DNA of 64,000 bases from Phymatolithon calcareum. Lineage: Eukaryota; Rhodophyta; Florideophyceae; Hapalidiales. The stretch lies in the NCBI GenBank assembly GCA_977006965.1, contig OZ345374.1:1612001-1676000 (forward strand). The letters are read 5' to 3'. Below, in pieces: positions 39,976 through 49,897 of this stretch (the first letter of the stretch is position 1; each line of letters opens with the position of its first letter). The notes under the pieces were generated by a model, which was not told where the DNA came from, ran no database searches, and worked only from the letters and a program-made list of their open reading frames with translations. A program made the position numbers and the translations under genes.

Positions 39976-41691
39976 ATGAATAATTGCAAATTGGGCTTTC
40001 TGTTTGCGTCGAGTTTTATTCCTTTTCCCTCGTGCGACAGGGACGTCCGCTGTTCAAGAACAAAACCAAAAAAATGGAGTCGGGCTGTGGTGCACCCTGC
40101 TGTAGTTGCAACTGCAGTTTCCAATGAGCCCGCCGTGAAGCCAGACACTGTGTTGCGAACCGAAGTCTTGCTTTCACCTCTTCGGGCTGGAATTAAAGCC
40201 ATCACCATAGGAAAAGAGGGAACCAAGCCGATTCCTCCTGACATTATCGATTCCATCACAGCAGAGCTGGAATTAATCGCGGCAATGGACTTGACCAGCA
40301 TTGGTGAGGACGACCTGCGCCTCGACCTCTTGCTTCTACGAGCAAGCTTTATGGGCTCCCTTTTTGTGAAGGCAGAATTGAACGAAGCTGAAATGCGCAT
40401 TCTCTGCATGGCATGCAACGAAGAATTTGCCGAAGGTCGTGTACGCAGCGCACATGGAATGAAGTGCTCTTCGGGTGAAGTGTTGGCGTACATAACGTCG
40501 GGACATAACCCCTTTGATCCTCAGTATTCAATTTTGAGAACCTATGCGTACCAGCTTCTGAACGGGATGCCGCTGTCCCAAACTGAAGCAGAGGAACTCG
40601 GCAACATATTATACAGACCCGACGGTCTGAAAAGAAGGACCGTGGAGGATCTTTTTGCATGGTCGCGCCAAAATCGTGAGCCAACGGTGACAATCGAGGA
40701 AGTCGAGAATCTGGTGACGGAAAAGTATCCTTCTCTAGGAGCAGATGCCTTTGAATTAGCGGAAAAGGCCCTTATCGCTCACGTAATGCGCATTCGTCAC
40801 GAAACTGCGGAGGAAATTGCCGGACTTGCTCTCGCGGCGCGAAACACTCTTTCACCGGCGTTCCAGGTCTCTGGTGACAGAGGCGAAGGAGCTAACGGTA
40901 TCGCCATTGCTCCATTTGTGCATATTGCAGAGCCTTTCGACGGTACTGCAACCTGGGACTTACTGACACCGCTAATTGCGCGTCATTTGCGCAGAACGTA
41001 TGGATTCAACACTGTAATGTCGACAGGGAGTAGCGCAGGACCAAAGTACGGTCCAAATCTGCTCTCCGTGGCACAGGCGCTTGGCATGACATTTTCTCGT
41101 AATGCGGCTGAACTGCAGGATAATTGCAGCAATGAATATGGCGCCGTTGTGCAACAGAGCGATGTGAGTCCCGGACTGGCGGCATTAGTACATCTTCGAC
41201 GCGTCATTTTGAAGCGACCTTCTGTCGCAACCGTCGAGAAATACGTGGATGCAACACCGGGTGGAGCGGCGGTATTTGTCGGTAGCGCATTTCATGGTGC
41301 TTATGTCGACAAAATGGCTGCGGCAGCTGAGGCGCTTGCGTTTCCGGCTTATGTCATTATTGGAAAGGGGATGGAGGGCACTACTGGTCTTGGTGTAGGT
41401 GCACGGAGAAAGGGTCAATTTTTGCTCGGATTGCGGGACGAAGATGGAAGCTATAGGAGGGAGAATATCGAGTTTGGAGCTGCTGATGCAGGCGTTGAAC
41501 CAAGTGCGGATGAGCCTGTGAAGGGTAGTGCATCTGCCTCTGGTACAGCAGCGAAGATTCAACATTTTGTAGAGAGTAATGGGCGGTCCGGAGACGTACT
41601 GTTTGATGCGAGGGTGAATACGACTCTTGCTGCATTTGATGTCGTGTTCCCCAAGATATTGAAGCATTTTGGTGCAGCGAGGAAGGATTGA
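39976..41691 (+). CDS. TrpD-like (anthranilate phosphoribosyltransferase family) protein, plastid
   Basis: A 571-aa protein. Residues 1 to about 45 have early Phe residues (LGFLFASSF) and Arg/Lys/Ser, like a plastid transit peptide. A central helical segment ('LLNGMPLSQTEAEELGNILY') matches the N-terminal helical domain of the glycosyltransferase-3/TrpD fold. The catalytic domain includes a 'FNTVMSTGSSAGPKYG' loop, 'GPNLLSVAQALGMTF' and a C-terminal 'IIGKGMEGTTGLGV' segment. True TrpD has a KHGNR and GTGGD PRPP-binding motif; here these are altered (STGSSAGPKYG). It is therefore probably one of the TrpD-like paralogues (YbiB or plant chloroplast type) and not the tryptophan enzyme. Exact substrate unknown. 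Confidence 0.75.
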   Translation: MNNCKLGFLFASSFIPFPSCDRDVRCSRTKPKKWSRAVVHPAVVATAVSNEPAVKPDTVLRTEVLLSPLRAGIKAITIGKEGTKPIPPDIIDSITAELELIAAMDLTSIGEDDLRLDLLLLRASFMGSLFVKAELNEAEMRILCMACNEEFAEGRVRSAHGMKCSSGEVLAYITSGHNPFDPQYSILRTYAYQLLNGMPLSQTEAEELGNILYRPDGLKRRTVEDLFAWSRQNREPTVTIEEVENLVTEKYPSLGADAFELAEKALIAHVMRIRHETAEEIAGLALAARNTLSPAFQVSGDRGEGANGIAIAPFVHIAEPFDGTATWDLLTPLIARHLRRTYGFNTVMSTGSSAGPKYGPNLLSVAQALGMTFSRNAAELQDNCSNEYGAVVQQSDVSPGLAALVHLRRVILKRPSVATVEKYVDATPGGAAVFVGSAFHGAYVDKMAAAAEALAFPAYVIIGKGMEGTTGLGVGARRKGQFLLGLRDEDGSYRRENIEFGAADAGVEPSADEPVKGSASASGTAAKIQHFVESNGRSGDVLFDARVNTTLAAFDVVFPKILKHFGAARKD

Positions 41692-41886
41692 TGAACGGCA
41701 CATTTTGCGCATTCCGTTGAATCAAATTTTTGTGCGTATTTATTTGCGATTGATGAAGAGTAAAACCTGCGAGGTAACATTGAGTAAAACTTTCTCCAGA
41801 ATCTCGCGAATGCAGTTTTGACATCTTAGCAGACTGCTAATTTTTGGTGAATGGTGCAGAGTAGAAGCCGGGAGGGGACGTTTTCA

Positions 41887-42486
41887 TCAGTGTAAATCGC
41901 TCGAAAGCAGATAGTAGGTGCCGATTTCTGGAGTTCCCTTGAAAACTGATTCGCTACCCTGTTCCACCAAGTCATCTCGGAGCTCCAAAGCGGCCTTCCT
42001 GCTGTCATTTGCCAATTGTTCAATATCCCAGACACTATTGCCTCTAATAGTTTTCGGTCGCACGGACTTTTTGCGAACAGCTTGAGTCAAAACCTCCGAT
42101 CGAGTTGCCACTTGAAAAGTCCCCGGAAAAGTCTCTGCGGACTTTGAGGGGGTAAGACCCTCTTTATCCGTTCCGGTTGATTGTTCGGCCCTGGAAGTAA
42201 GTGGCGTCCTCACGTCCCAGAAATGAGATTCTTTCGCTTCCCTGACACCACGTGGCGAGATCAGTTCGGAAACTTTTTGCGGAGCAGCCGAAGTGGGATT
42301 CTGAGCCCGTTTCGTCGTTTGCGGTAGCCTTTGGATGGTCTTCTCTAGCGTCGGCAATCCTTGTCGCTCTAGTTCCGAAAATACTTGGTTTACATGATCC
42401 TGCTTCTTCGCCTTTAGTCCAACACAGGTTTCATGAGGACTGCTTCGATCAAGTCCTAAATTCGGCATCTCTGTTGTGGTCTTCAT
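41887..42486 (-). CDS. Low-complexity protein, unknown
   Basis: A 199-aa ORF from the ATG at 42486, hydrophilic and rich in Ser, Thr, Lys and Glu. It has short ordered-looking pieces ('VWDIEQLANDSRKAALELRDDLVEQG'). The theme PNLGLD near the start is echoed upstream in another frame as 'IPTLGID', so a 5' exon or a frameshift between about 42490 and 42640 is possible. No family recognised. It is convergent with the TrpD-like gene (195 bp). Confidence 0.45.
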   Translation of the reverse strand: MKTTTEMPNLGLDRSSPHETCVGLKAKKQDHVNQVFSELERQGLPTLEKTIQRLPQTTKRAQNPTSAAPQKVSELISPRGVREAKESHFWDVRTPLTSRAEQSTGTDKEGLTPSKSAETFPGTFQVATRSEVLTQAVRKKSVRPKTIRGNSVWDIEQLANDSRKAALELRDDLVEQGSESVFKGTPEIGTYYLLSSDLH

Positions 42487-42739
42487 GTTCACTTGCCTTC
42501 ACGGGATCAATCCCCAAGGTTGGGATCGTCTCCGGTTGCGTTCCGGAGTTTGCTCGAGCTTTGCCGAAGCTGCTGAGGGGGGCAGCTCCCACTGCCGCTA
42601 TATCATGGAGCTTGACGTCTCGGTTGCTTGGAAAATTGTCGTTGTTTTACGATGACGTATCGAGCATAATGACGAGCTGCGAACGAAATATTTCCCGAGC
42701 TGGAATCCGCAATTGACCTGAAAATTCAAACCTGAAAAA

Positions 42740-43560
42740 ATGGCTAGTTCGACAAAAGCCTTGCTTGCGAATTAAGAAGATTTCAAAAAGTCTTTGAATA
42801 TTTCCAAAATCGCAACTTTCAGCATATTCCACATTCTCAATGACTGTTGATGCTCGCGGTAGAGAGCACGTTGAATACTCTGTAGTGGTTGTCCGCCAGA
42901 AAACATGTACCTTGGTAGAAATAGATTTGACGGAGAATATTCCAAACTGTGCTCCTGAAGTCGGACGCACAACTTTCCGTATCTTCCATATTCTCCAAAA
43001 CTGATGGAAACACCTATGGGTTAGAAACAAAGGGAGTAGCCCCTGCTGTTGTGAACGAGAACACCCTTCAAAGCGTCCTGAGTCTAGGATGCGTTAGTTT
43101 GATAATGTTGGAAAGTAGATGCTTCTTTTATTGTTTCTAAAGAAAATTTGAAGGATGTGATTCATCTCATTAAGAGTTGGTTATCTCCAAAAACTGGGGA
43201 ATGCGGCAAACTCATAATGCAATTGCTCTCGCCCGTTTCGCTCTTGGATCCCTCCTCGGCGGTTTTTTTGGGCGTCGAAACACACGAGGGCATTTCGCAC
43301 AGCCGTAACGTTTTGACCAGCTCTATTCGTCAAGAAGAACAAGCGGAGCAACACGACGCATGAGATGCAGCCGTGCGGGAAGGGGACGCGTCGTCCATAG
43401 CATCTCCTTCATCTTCGGCCAGAACAGTCGTCATGTCGCTTTGATTTTTTGTTGATTAGCACAGGGGGTTTGGGTGGGCAATGGGATGTTGATGGGGACG
43501 AAAACTTCTTAAGTTTCCCTCCGATGTGGGCGATACGGCACCGTGCCCTCAACGCACGAA
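42740..43560 (+). repeat. Dispersed repeat R1, copy A (uninterrupted)
   Basis: About 820 bp related to 54026-56420 in the same orientation. Shared landmarks are 'CATATTCCACATTCTCAATG' (42820s and 54110s), 'AAGGGAGTAGCCCCTG', 'AAAGAAAATTTGAAGGAT' and 'GTGGGCGATACG'. Copy B carries four extra segments that copy A lacks, so A serves as the empty-site reference. No coding capacity is evident in either copy. Confidence 0.8.
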
Positions 43561-44880
43561 ATTGCGCATGCAGTGATCGTTTTACTTACTGTAGTGTTAA
43601 TACTGTTGAGTGCCGTCATGTTCTCACTGAATCAGCCTATTTCGCTCTCGTGTCGTACTGCTCCTCCACATCTGAGAGTGATACTCTTCCCGGTGCAGTA
43701 GCAACTGGATAGAGCCCGACCAAAAAAGCTTAAAGCTCATACGAAATGCAGCGAATAGCTCTTCGTTCCGCAGGGCTTTCCTTTCAACTGTGGACTGTTC
43801 GTGGCTTTTATCTGTTGCAGCCTGATTTTCATCTCCGGCGATCATCGGTTTGGTGGCAGCCTGTGGCCATTCTACGGTTGCACGGATTTCACGTTTGTTT
43901 TGAACAAGGCTTCGATACATATTGACACATGGACATCAGGCGCGTGATACGAGATTCTCCATTCATCTTTGTTAATCGATTGCAAATGTTTCCATTATCT
44001 CGATCTCCGCTAGGTACGAGAACTTCAGAAGTTTAGTGAACACAATTAAGCTGTGTCGGTAATGTGCGGTCGGCGGGTGTTGCCCTCGAGGAAACCGCAT
44101 CCTATAATGCTGCAAGGCCTGACTCAGCACGTCTGAGGAGCTCCATCTAGAGTTTGACCTGGTCAATCCCTGGACCTCTCTACAAGAATAGAGGATGGGA
44201 GGGTGGAAGAACGAAGAAAACAATTGCTCGATGCGGACGAGCACATGAAGCAGATGTTGCACGGCTGCACCTTGGTTTCTTGTTGTTGAGATGTGTGATT
44301 TCGACGGTTAGCAGGTTCTATGATCTTGAGCTCGGAATCTCTCGATGCATAGGATTTCGGTGCACTGTCGATGGCCGCTGGACCGGCTCTCATCGCGGAT
44401 ACTGAGGGCTACGAGATGGGTATGATAATATCGAGGACAGGCGGTGAAACGGATAGTCGCGTGGCCAAACGGTGCTGTGGTCAAATCGTATTGTACAGTG
44501 GGTTCATTGTGCGCCATTGCGCTTCCACGCGTAGGACATTCGTCTTCGTCCCTGCTTCGATGGTTTGATAAACGTTTTTCTGCGTTCTTTGAAATTGTAT
44601 TCTTACCGCTAGATGTGCTTGTTTATGTTAACAGCTACCAAGTTCTTACATGGTGTATCATTGGCGCTTTTCTAATAATTCTCTAGCATGACGTAATCTA
44701 GTCATCAAGACCACCGAAATTCGTATATCTCTTTTCAGTGGTGCTTTCATGAGCTGTCTGCTCTTATACGAATATATTCGATTTTATTACACATCTTCGA
44801 TGAGGATAAAATACGTTGAAACGTCACTGGCCCTATAATCGCTGTGATGCCAAAGTTTGTACCTCACACTGATCTTCTAG
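43561..44880. other. Intergenic, no gene supported
   Basis: ORFs such as 43624-43920 (minus) and 44154-44405 (plus) have no motifs and overlap antisense frames. Possibly further decayed repeat. Confidence 0.4.
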
Positions 44881-44943
44881 AAAACGGCGACCGGTTGCAT
44901 ATTAACCTTAGCCTAAGGTTAATATGAAACGGGTCGCCGTTTT
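44881..44943. repeat. 63-bp hairpin, 28 of 30 bp paired
   Basis: Arms 44881-44910 and 44914-44943 match at 28 of 30 positions around a 3-nt loop. Ends are AAAACGGCGACC and GGTCGCCGTTTT. There is no evident target duplication. It could be a tiny foldback element or a structured RNA precursor. Confidence 0.85.
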
Positions 44944-44949
44944 AGGTAT

Positions 44950-45636
44950 CTCAGACGCGTAGTCCTTACCCTCTTGTATAGGATCATTGGTAGCTTGTTC
45001 GATTCAGTAGGAATCTTTACTTGGTTTCCTTCTTCTTCCTGTGCTCATTCTTCAATTTCCCTTTTCTTCGCTCCTTCTTCGATACTTCTCTCTCTTTCGC
45101 CTTTTGGAGGGCTCCTCAAGCGTTTCCAGATCTGTGGGTCACGTTTGAATAAAAATCTTCATTTCTCTTTCTGCAAGTGGTTGCAAATTTTATGTTGAAT
45201 ATCGCAAGATGAGACACTCAACATCTATAGTTTCTTCCACCATATCCTCGTCTCTTCCATGATATTCGTATGCCACTCGAAGGCGCTTCTTCTGTCTTAG
45301 CAGACACAAGTCTAACTTTTCCGCTAGATGTCTTCTCCTCATCGCTGGTGGTTCTAGTGGGCAGAGGACTTGCTTTCTGCTTTGGAGATGCTCGGCATAA
45401 TTGCCAAAACCAGGTATTCCCAAGGTCTTCCGCTTCAAGAAGGACGTGCCCCAGATCTTCTTATTCTGCTTCCGTTTTGCTTCTATTATCAACTTATCTG
45501 CGAGAGATCCGCCACGAAAAGCGACGCGCCGAGTGGGAAGTGCCACGATGCCCCAATTGCTCTCCTGTGAGGCGGAGTAGTTCTTGTGCCTCACCGTCAA
45601 TGTAGTGGACGGAAACGCGTTTTCGGCTTCTGTCAT
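44950..45636 (-). pseudogene. LINE RT C-terminal tail, 5'-truncated
   Basis: A minus-strand frame shows 'GNYAEHLQSRKQVLCPLEPP' and MRRRHLAEKLDLCLLRQKKR, the C-terminal part of the LINE ORF (compare 'SGRIERLRLMCRIQPPEHRGE' of the RT at 1486). Decay continues to about 44950, where 'VRTTRLR' can still be read. Confidence 0.7.
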
Positions 45637-45994
45637 TTTTCTCGATTGATGGCAAAGTGTCAGTCTAACCAGACGAGGTATGTCCAGTCCTGGGCAATAT
45701 CCGCATTATCGCCCAGCATGGTGACTTAGTCGATGTTCTCGACTGCGCTGATTTGGAGTTTTTTCATAATTTAAGTTTATTTAAAAGCCCCACAGACTTC
45801 CGAAGATATGGGCAAGGCTTCCTCTGATGCTACCTACCTTTGTGCAGCCCACGAAACGGCCACCAGAATGGCGGACGGGAAAACTCAGGATTCAAAGTAA
45901 TCCTATCTCATTGTCGGTGCTTGGACTCGACCGCTTTTTGCCTTGCCTTCTGCGAATCAACACAGGCCTTCTTCATTCTCCATGCGTTCTATGA

Positions 45995-46740
45995 ATGTCT
46001 GCTGATTTGGAGTGTACTCGCAAGAGTGATACCACGAGATTTCGCGTTGTGCATTCGGCAAATTCCGTCCAGGGCTATGATGAAGCAAAGGGGAATTATT
46101 CTGTCTCCTTGGAACTGCCGCTGCAACGCGTCAAGTACGAGGACACTAGCATCATCATTCTCGACAATGATGTGATTCTGCGCGCAAAGAAATGAGAATG
46201 AAATATAAAAACTACTTAACAAATGTACAGACTGGGCGATGGAGACAGAAATGACCTGGTCAACCTCGAAATGCTCGATTATCTCACTCACGTAAGACGA
46301 AAGTAAAGTCTGAAATATGAAGCTTGCCCTGGAGGTCCTTACCGTGAGGGCCAAGACAGAATTCCTGGATATTATAATTGGCTGCAAAGGAGCCGCAGAC
46401 AGCAAGACCATTGACTGTATCAAGAGTGCCCAAACAAGACTGAAGATGATGAAGGCATTAGGAATTTTCAGAGGAGGCTTCGATATAGAAAGAAGCCTTG
46501 AGATATTTTGAACGTTTATAAGACCGTTATCGGCATATGGCATCAACATAAATCCGGACTCAATGAGAATCAGAACCCAAGCTACAATCGCCAGGGAAGA
46601 GCTAATGTGCACGCTATTTGGGAAAGGGGCGTCACGGTACATGCGGCGATTGAGCATTCTTTGTCAGATTGAACTCTGGGGATTCAGAAGAGGCCGATTC
46701 GCATCCAATTTTCGGCGATAAATAGAGCGTAGTAAGGAAG
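45995..46740 (+). pseudogene. LINE RT fragment, decayed
   Basis: In plus-strand frames one reads 'IIILDNDVILRAKK', a mutated FADDVILLAK catalytic box, then 'DCIKSAQTRLKMMKALGIFRGG' and 'YMRRLSILCQIEL', matching RT thumb and C-terminal sequence in order. Several frameshifts and stops are present. The 222-codon antisense ORF (45989-46657 minus) is a shadow. Confidence 0.65.
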
Positions 46741-46989
46741 ATTACAAGGACACGGAAGTTGAGAGCTAGCTCCAAATGATGAAGGAGTGGCAGAAAGATC
46801 AGAATATTGAAACAACACCGCCCAAGAACAGCGCCTTAAGAAGGCAAAGACCACTTTGTATGAGCTACGAACACTTGGAGCATTCACAGCCTCCACAGGT
46901 TGGCCTGAAACCAACCTGTATGTCAGGCAAGAGATTGTCTGTCATGTGTACTGGGTCCTTTCTGAAAACTCGAAACCGGGATTTGTGCG

Positions 46990-47790
46990 TACTAACCGGG
47001 GTCATCCCAGTGAAATAGATGTAGTACGGTCACAAAACCAAATTTACAGTCAGACATGGACGGCTGACACCCAGCTTTCTGAACCCTGGCTTGTTCTACA
47101 AGAATATTTTCAGAAAATATGCCGAACACCGTCGAGACCGAATGCGAGTTCTGTGCCGACTGGGACCACCAAAGATGAGGAGACGCCATCAAGCAGAAAG
47201 GTTTGGATTAAGCCTGGTAAGACACAAAAAGCGCCTTGAAGACATAGAAGAGTACTTTGGAAGAGATGAGGACGTAAAGGAAGCAATGAAGGATATTGAA
47301 TATCTCAAGATGTATGAAGACATGCGACAAGCCCTTCAGAAAGCCCAGGAGGGATCTGTCACGAAGAAAAGGAGTAGAGAAGAAACAATTAAGGTATGGG
47401 AAAAGGGAAGAAGAAGGAAGATCAATGAAGATTCCTATTGAAGGCAAGCTACCATTGATCCTTTACATAGGAGAAAGAGCAACACATTTAAGGTGCCTAA
47501 GGTTGACATTCAACCGAGCACCACTTTGGAGAAAATCAGTATTGGGTACCTACTGTGGGATTACCGCGGTGATCGAACTAGTCGCCTTACAACGTACTCT
47601 AGCGTCGTCGAAGATGAATGCAGAAATTGAGTTTGAGTGGAAGAGACTCACAGGAGCTCTTGTTGGGAGAGAATTACGAATCGAGAACGTTTTGAGTAGC
47701 CATACGACTTTAGCTTAGAGAATATGGCAAGAGCTGCCCCGTTACTCCAAGGTGAGGCTTTGGGAGCTCTCAAAATAAAATCATCAAATA
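46990..47790 (+). mobile_element. LINE 3' part (RT C-terminus and 3' end)
   Basis: Frames at 47091-47441 and 47296-47718 encode 'RKYAEHRRDRMRVLCRLGPP', 'HQAERFGLSLVRHKKRLEDI', 'KKRSREETIKVWEK' and 'LRCLRLTFNRAPLW', the C-terminal domain of the LINE ORF. A frameshift separates them near 47405. The 3' end reads AGCTCTCAAAATAAAATCAT. The copy at 55665-56303 is about 95% similar by eye, so this subfamily is relatively young. Confidence 0.8.
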
Positions 47791-48148
47791 TCCCCCTTTC
47801 TGAACCCTGCTCCTTCGCACAATAGCATTTGTCCACTACATCGACTTGCCCCTTTGTATGTACCGCATCGGTCACCGTACGCCCCCGACAATGGCGATCG
47901 TCAGGGTTGCTGAGGGGCCTGTGCGTTCATCCATAGTACTTCCAAGGAATCTCCTAAAATGTGCCGCTGCACATGCCTACCAGAAGAACAATTCTAGCCT
48001 TACGCAAACGGAACGAAAAGGGGCGTTTTGATCGGCATGTTTGTCAAGTGTTCCAAAAGAATACCTGAGCAGAGAGAAAAGTATCAGTAGAGCACTTTGA
48101 CGGCAAGAGCGCGAGACGCTTTGCCTTGGCCAAGAAGAATGGGGTGTC

Positions 48149-48830
48149 ATGTCAGCACCAAAGCCGACGGTTCCGAGTAGGTACAGATCTGCGGCAGACA
48201 AGATTGTTCGTCGTAAGAAACAAGAGGAGCTAATGAACGAAATGGAAAAGGGCAAAGTAGGAGCTGAAACTCTTAACATTGTGATGGATTTCAAGTACTT
48301 GGGAACAATGCAATCAGGTGCAGCAGAGTCTATGACGCCCGTTTCCTATCGTATCGAAATTGCCAAATCACGTTTCAAAAGTCTCTACACACGAACACTT
48401 CACTACCGCTCCCGCTTCGCTTGCGCCTCTGGAGAGTCTCGATCGTCTCGACTTTAATGTACGGATGTGAATCCTGGAATCTTGCGAAACTGATCCTGAA
48501 AAAACTTAACGGTACCGTATTGAAGATGCTGGCCGTTATGACCAAAAGAAAGATAGCCGAAGAAGCAAGAATGCCCTCAATGTCGGTGATGCAATGGATT
48601 AAGGACCATCGCTGGGGATGATTAGGATATGTTATACGCATGGGTGAGAATAGGCTAGTTCGCAGGATACTGCTGCAATGCGTACCCGGAACATACGCCT
48701 CTCTCCGTGGCGATATACCAAACCAAGATATCGAATCGGCCATAACAATCGCCTCCGACCTCAGCAAGTTGAATCAAATGAAGCCTTCTAGACGTGCTAG
48801 CCTCTTAGGGGAATAAAGCAATTATTATCA
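48149..48830 (+). mobile_element. Second LINE family, 3' fragment
   Basis: Plus-strand frames read 'MDFKYLGTMQSGAAES', then LRLWRVSIVSTLMYGCESW, 'LNGTVLKML', PSMSVMQWIKDHRWG and LGYVIRMGENRLVRRILLQ, the typical C-terminal end of a different non-LTR RT type. A frameshift near 48410 and a stop after HRWG break it. It ends GGGGAATAAAGCAATTATTATCATCATG, a short-repeat tail typical of LINE 3' ends. Confidence 0.75.
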
Positions 48831-49155
48831 TCATGCCTATCAGAATGAGGATGCTTCTGCGAGTGCCATTGGCCAGGTGCATTCATCTTATCACCCAGTT
48901 TTGAAGGCGTGCTGGGCCGATAATGCCTCGAAGAGCTCCAGTAGGGATCTAAAATTGGCCGAAATGTCATCATGGATTGGATTGGATTTCTGTTTCATCG
49001 AAGCTCCCTTTGTCAATTATCATTGCACCTGAGAGACTTTTCGTTGCGCTACAATCCTTCTCTTACGTTCTCATTTAAGTAGTTGTTTTCGGACACTTTC
49101 TTTGGACAGTATCAACTGTCATTTCCAGCATTTCTTTTTGAGAAATGTCATCATG
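48831..49155. other. Repeat-derived intergenic
   Basis: Contains GGCCGAAATGTCATCATGG (about 48957-48975), repeated partly at 49143-49155 next to the inverted repeat that follows. No ORF. Confidence 0.4.
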
Positions 49156-49330
49156 TTGGGGAATAATTTGATCACTTTTTAACTGGCGGGTGACATGTCC
49201 CATATCTCCCGCCGGAGCAAAAAGCGTTCAAATTATTCCCCAAAATATCATTTCGGCCGGGCAGCATACCATATCTCCCGCGGAGAACTCCCAACCGGGG
49301 CGACATATCCCATGTCACCCCGCCAGCCGA
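49156..49330. repeat. Inverted and tandem repeat block
   Basis: TTGGGGAATAATTTGA (49156-49171) pairs exactly with 49228-49243. Inside and beyond lie three related units of the type CCCATATCTCCCGC (about 49198, 49266, 49305, the last diverged) and an inverted pair CTGGCGGGTGACATG / CATGTCACCCCGCCAG. The block looks like a nested or rearranged small element. No function is evident. Confidence 0.65.
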
Positions 49331-49897
49331 AACGAAAAGGGGAAGTCTACTACCTCAAACAGGGCTGATAAGCCGGTTATAAATCAATGGGCTTTTACGC
49401 ATTTGACGCGCATAACATCATGTTGTATGTCTTTTCAGAAGGCACAGGTGGCTAAAGGCAAAAAACAGCAACGCTGTAGGAACCACTACTAGGCCATAAG
49501 ATGTGTGCCCCTGGACCAGGGATATGTGTGGACCTATGATCTACAGTATATGAAGGTTGTGTATCCCAACAAACGCTGTTCCTAAATGTGTTGCGCCGAG
49601 TTTTTTCGTCCACCCTCCCGCTGATCGTTGACTATGGTGAGATTTCTAGAACACTTTGAAAGCGAAAAAATTCTTTTCGGAGATCCATGGAAGGGCTTGA
49701 GAAAATCTCTGTTGCCGCTCGCGTGTGCAGCTGTATACTTGGCAATATAGTATGAACAGGCTGTACTGTATTGCGGCTAGATTGAATACTATTGCTTTCG
49801 CAAGAGGGGCAAGAGAGCAGGACATAAGATTTGCAGCACACAAGGCAGCACTTTGAGAGTACGACATTTGTGTCGAACACGAGCACGGCTGCGCGCC
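49331..49897. other. Upstream region of Sel1-repeat gene
   Basis: No supported ORF. The frame of the next gene is open back to 49853, but the first ATG in a good context is at 49898. Confidence 0.4.

Noticed and set aside
42252-42716. 154-codon plus-strand ORF
   Set aside because: Antisense to the low-complexity gene at 41887-42486, with no motifs.
45989-46657. 222-codon minus-strand ORF with several hydrophobic stretches
   Set aside because: It is antisense to a LINE reverse transcriptase relic whose plus-strand motifs explain the sequence.
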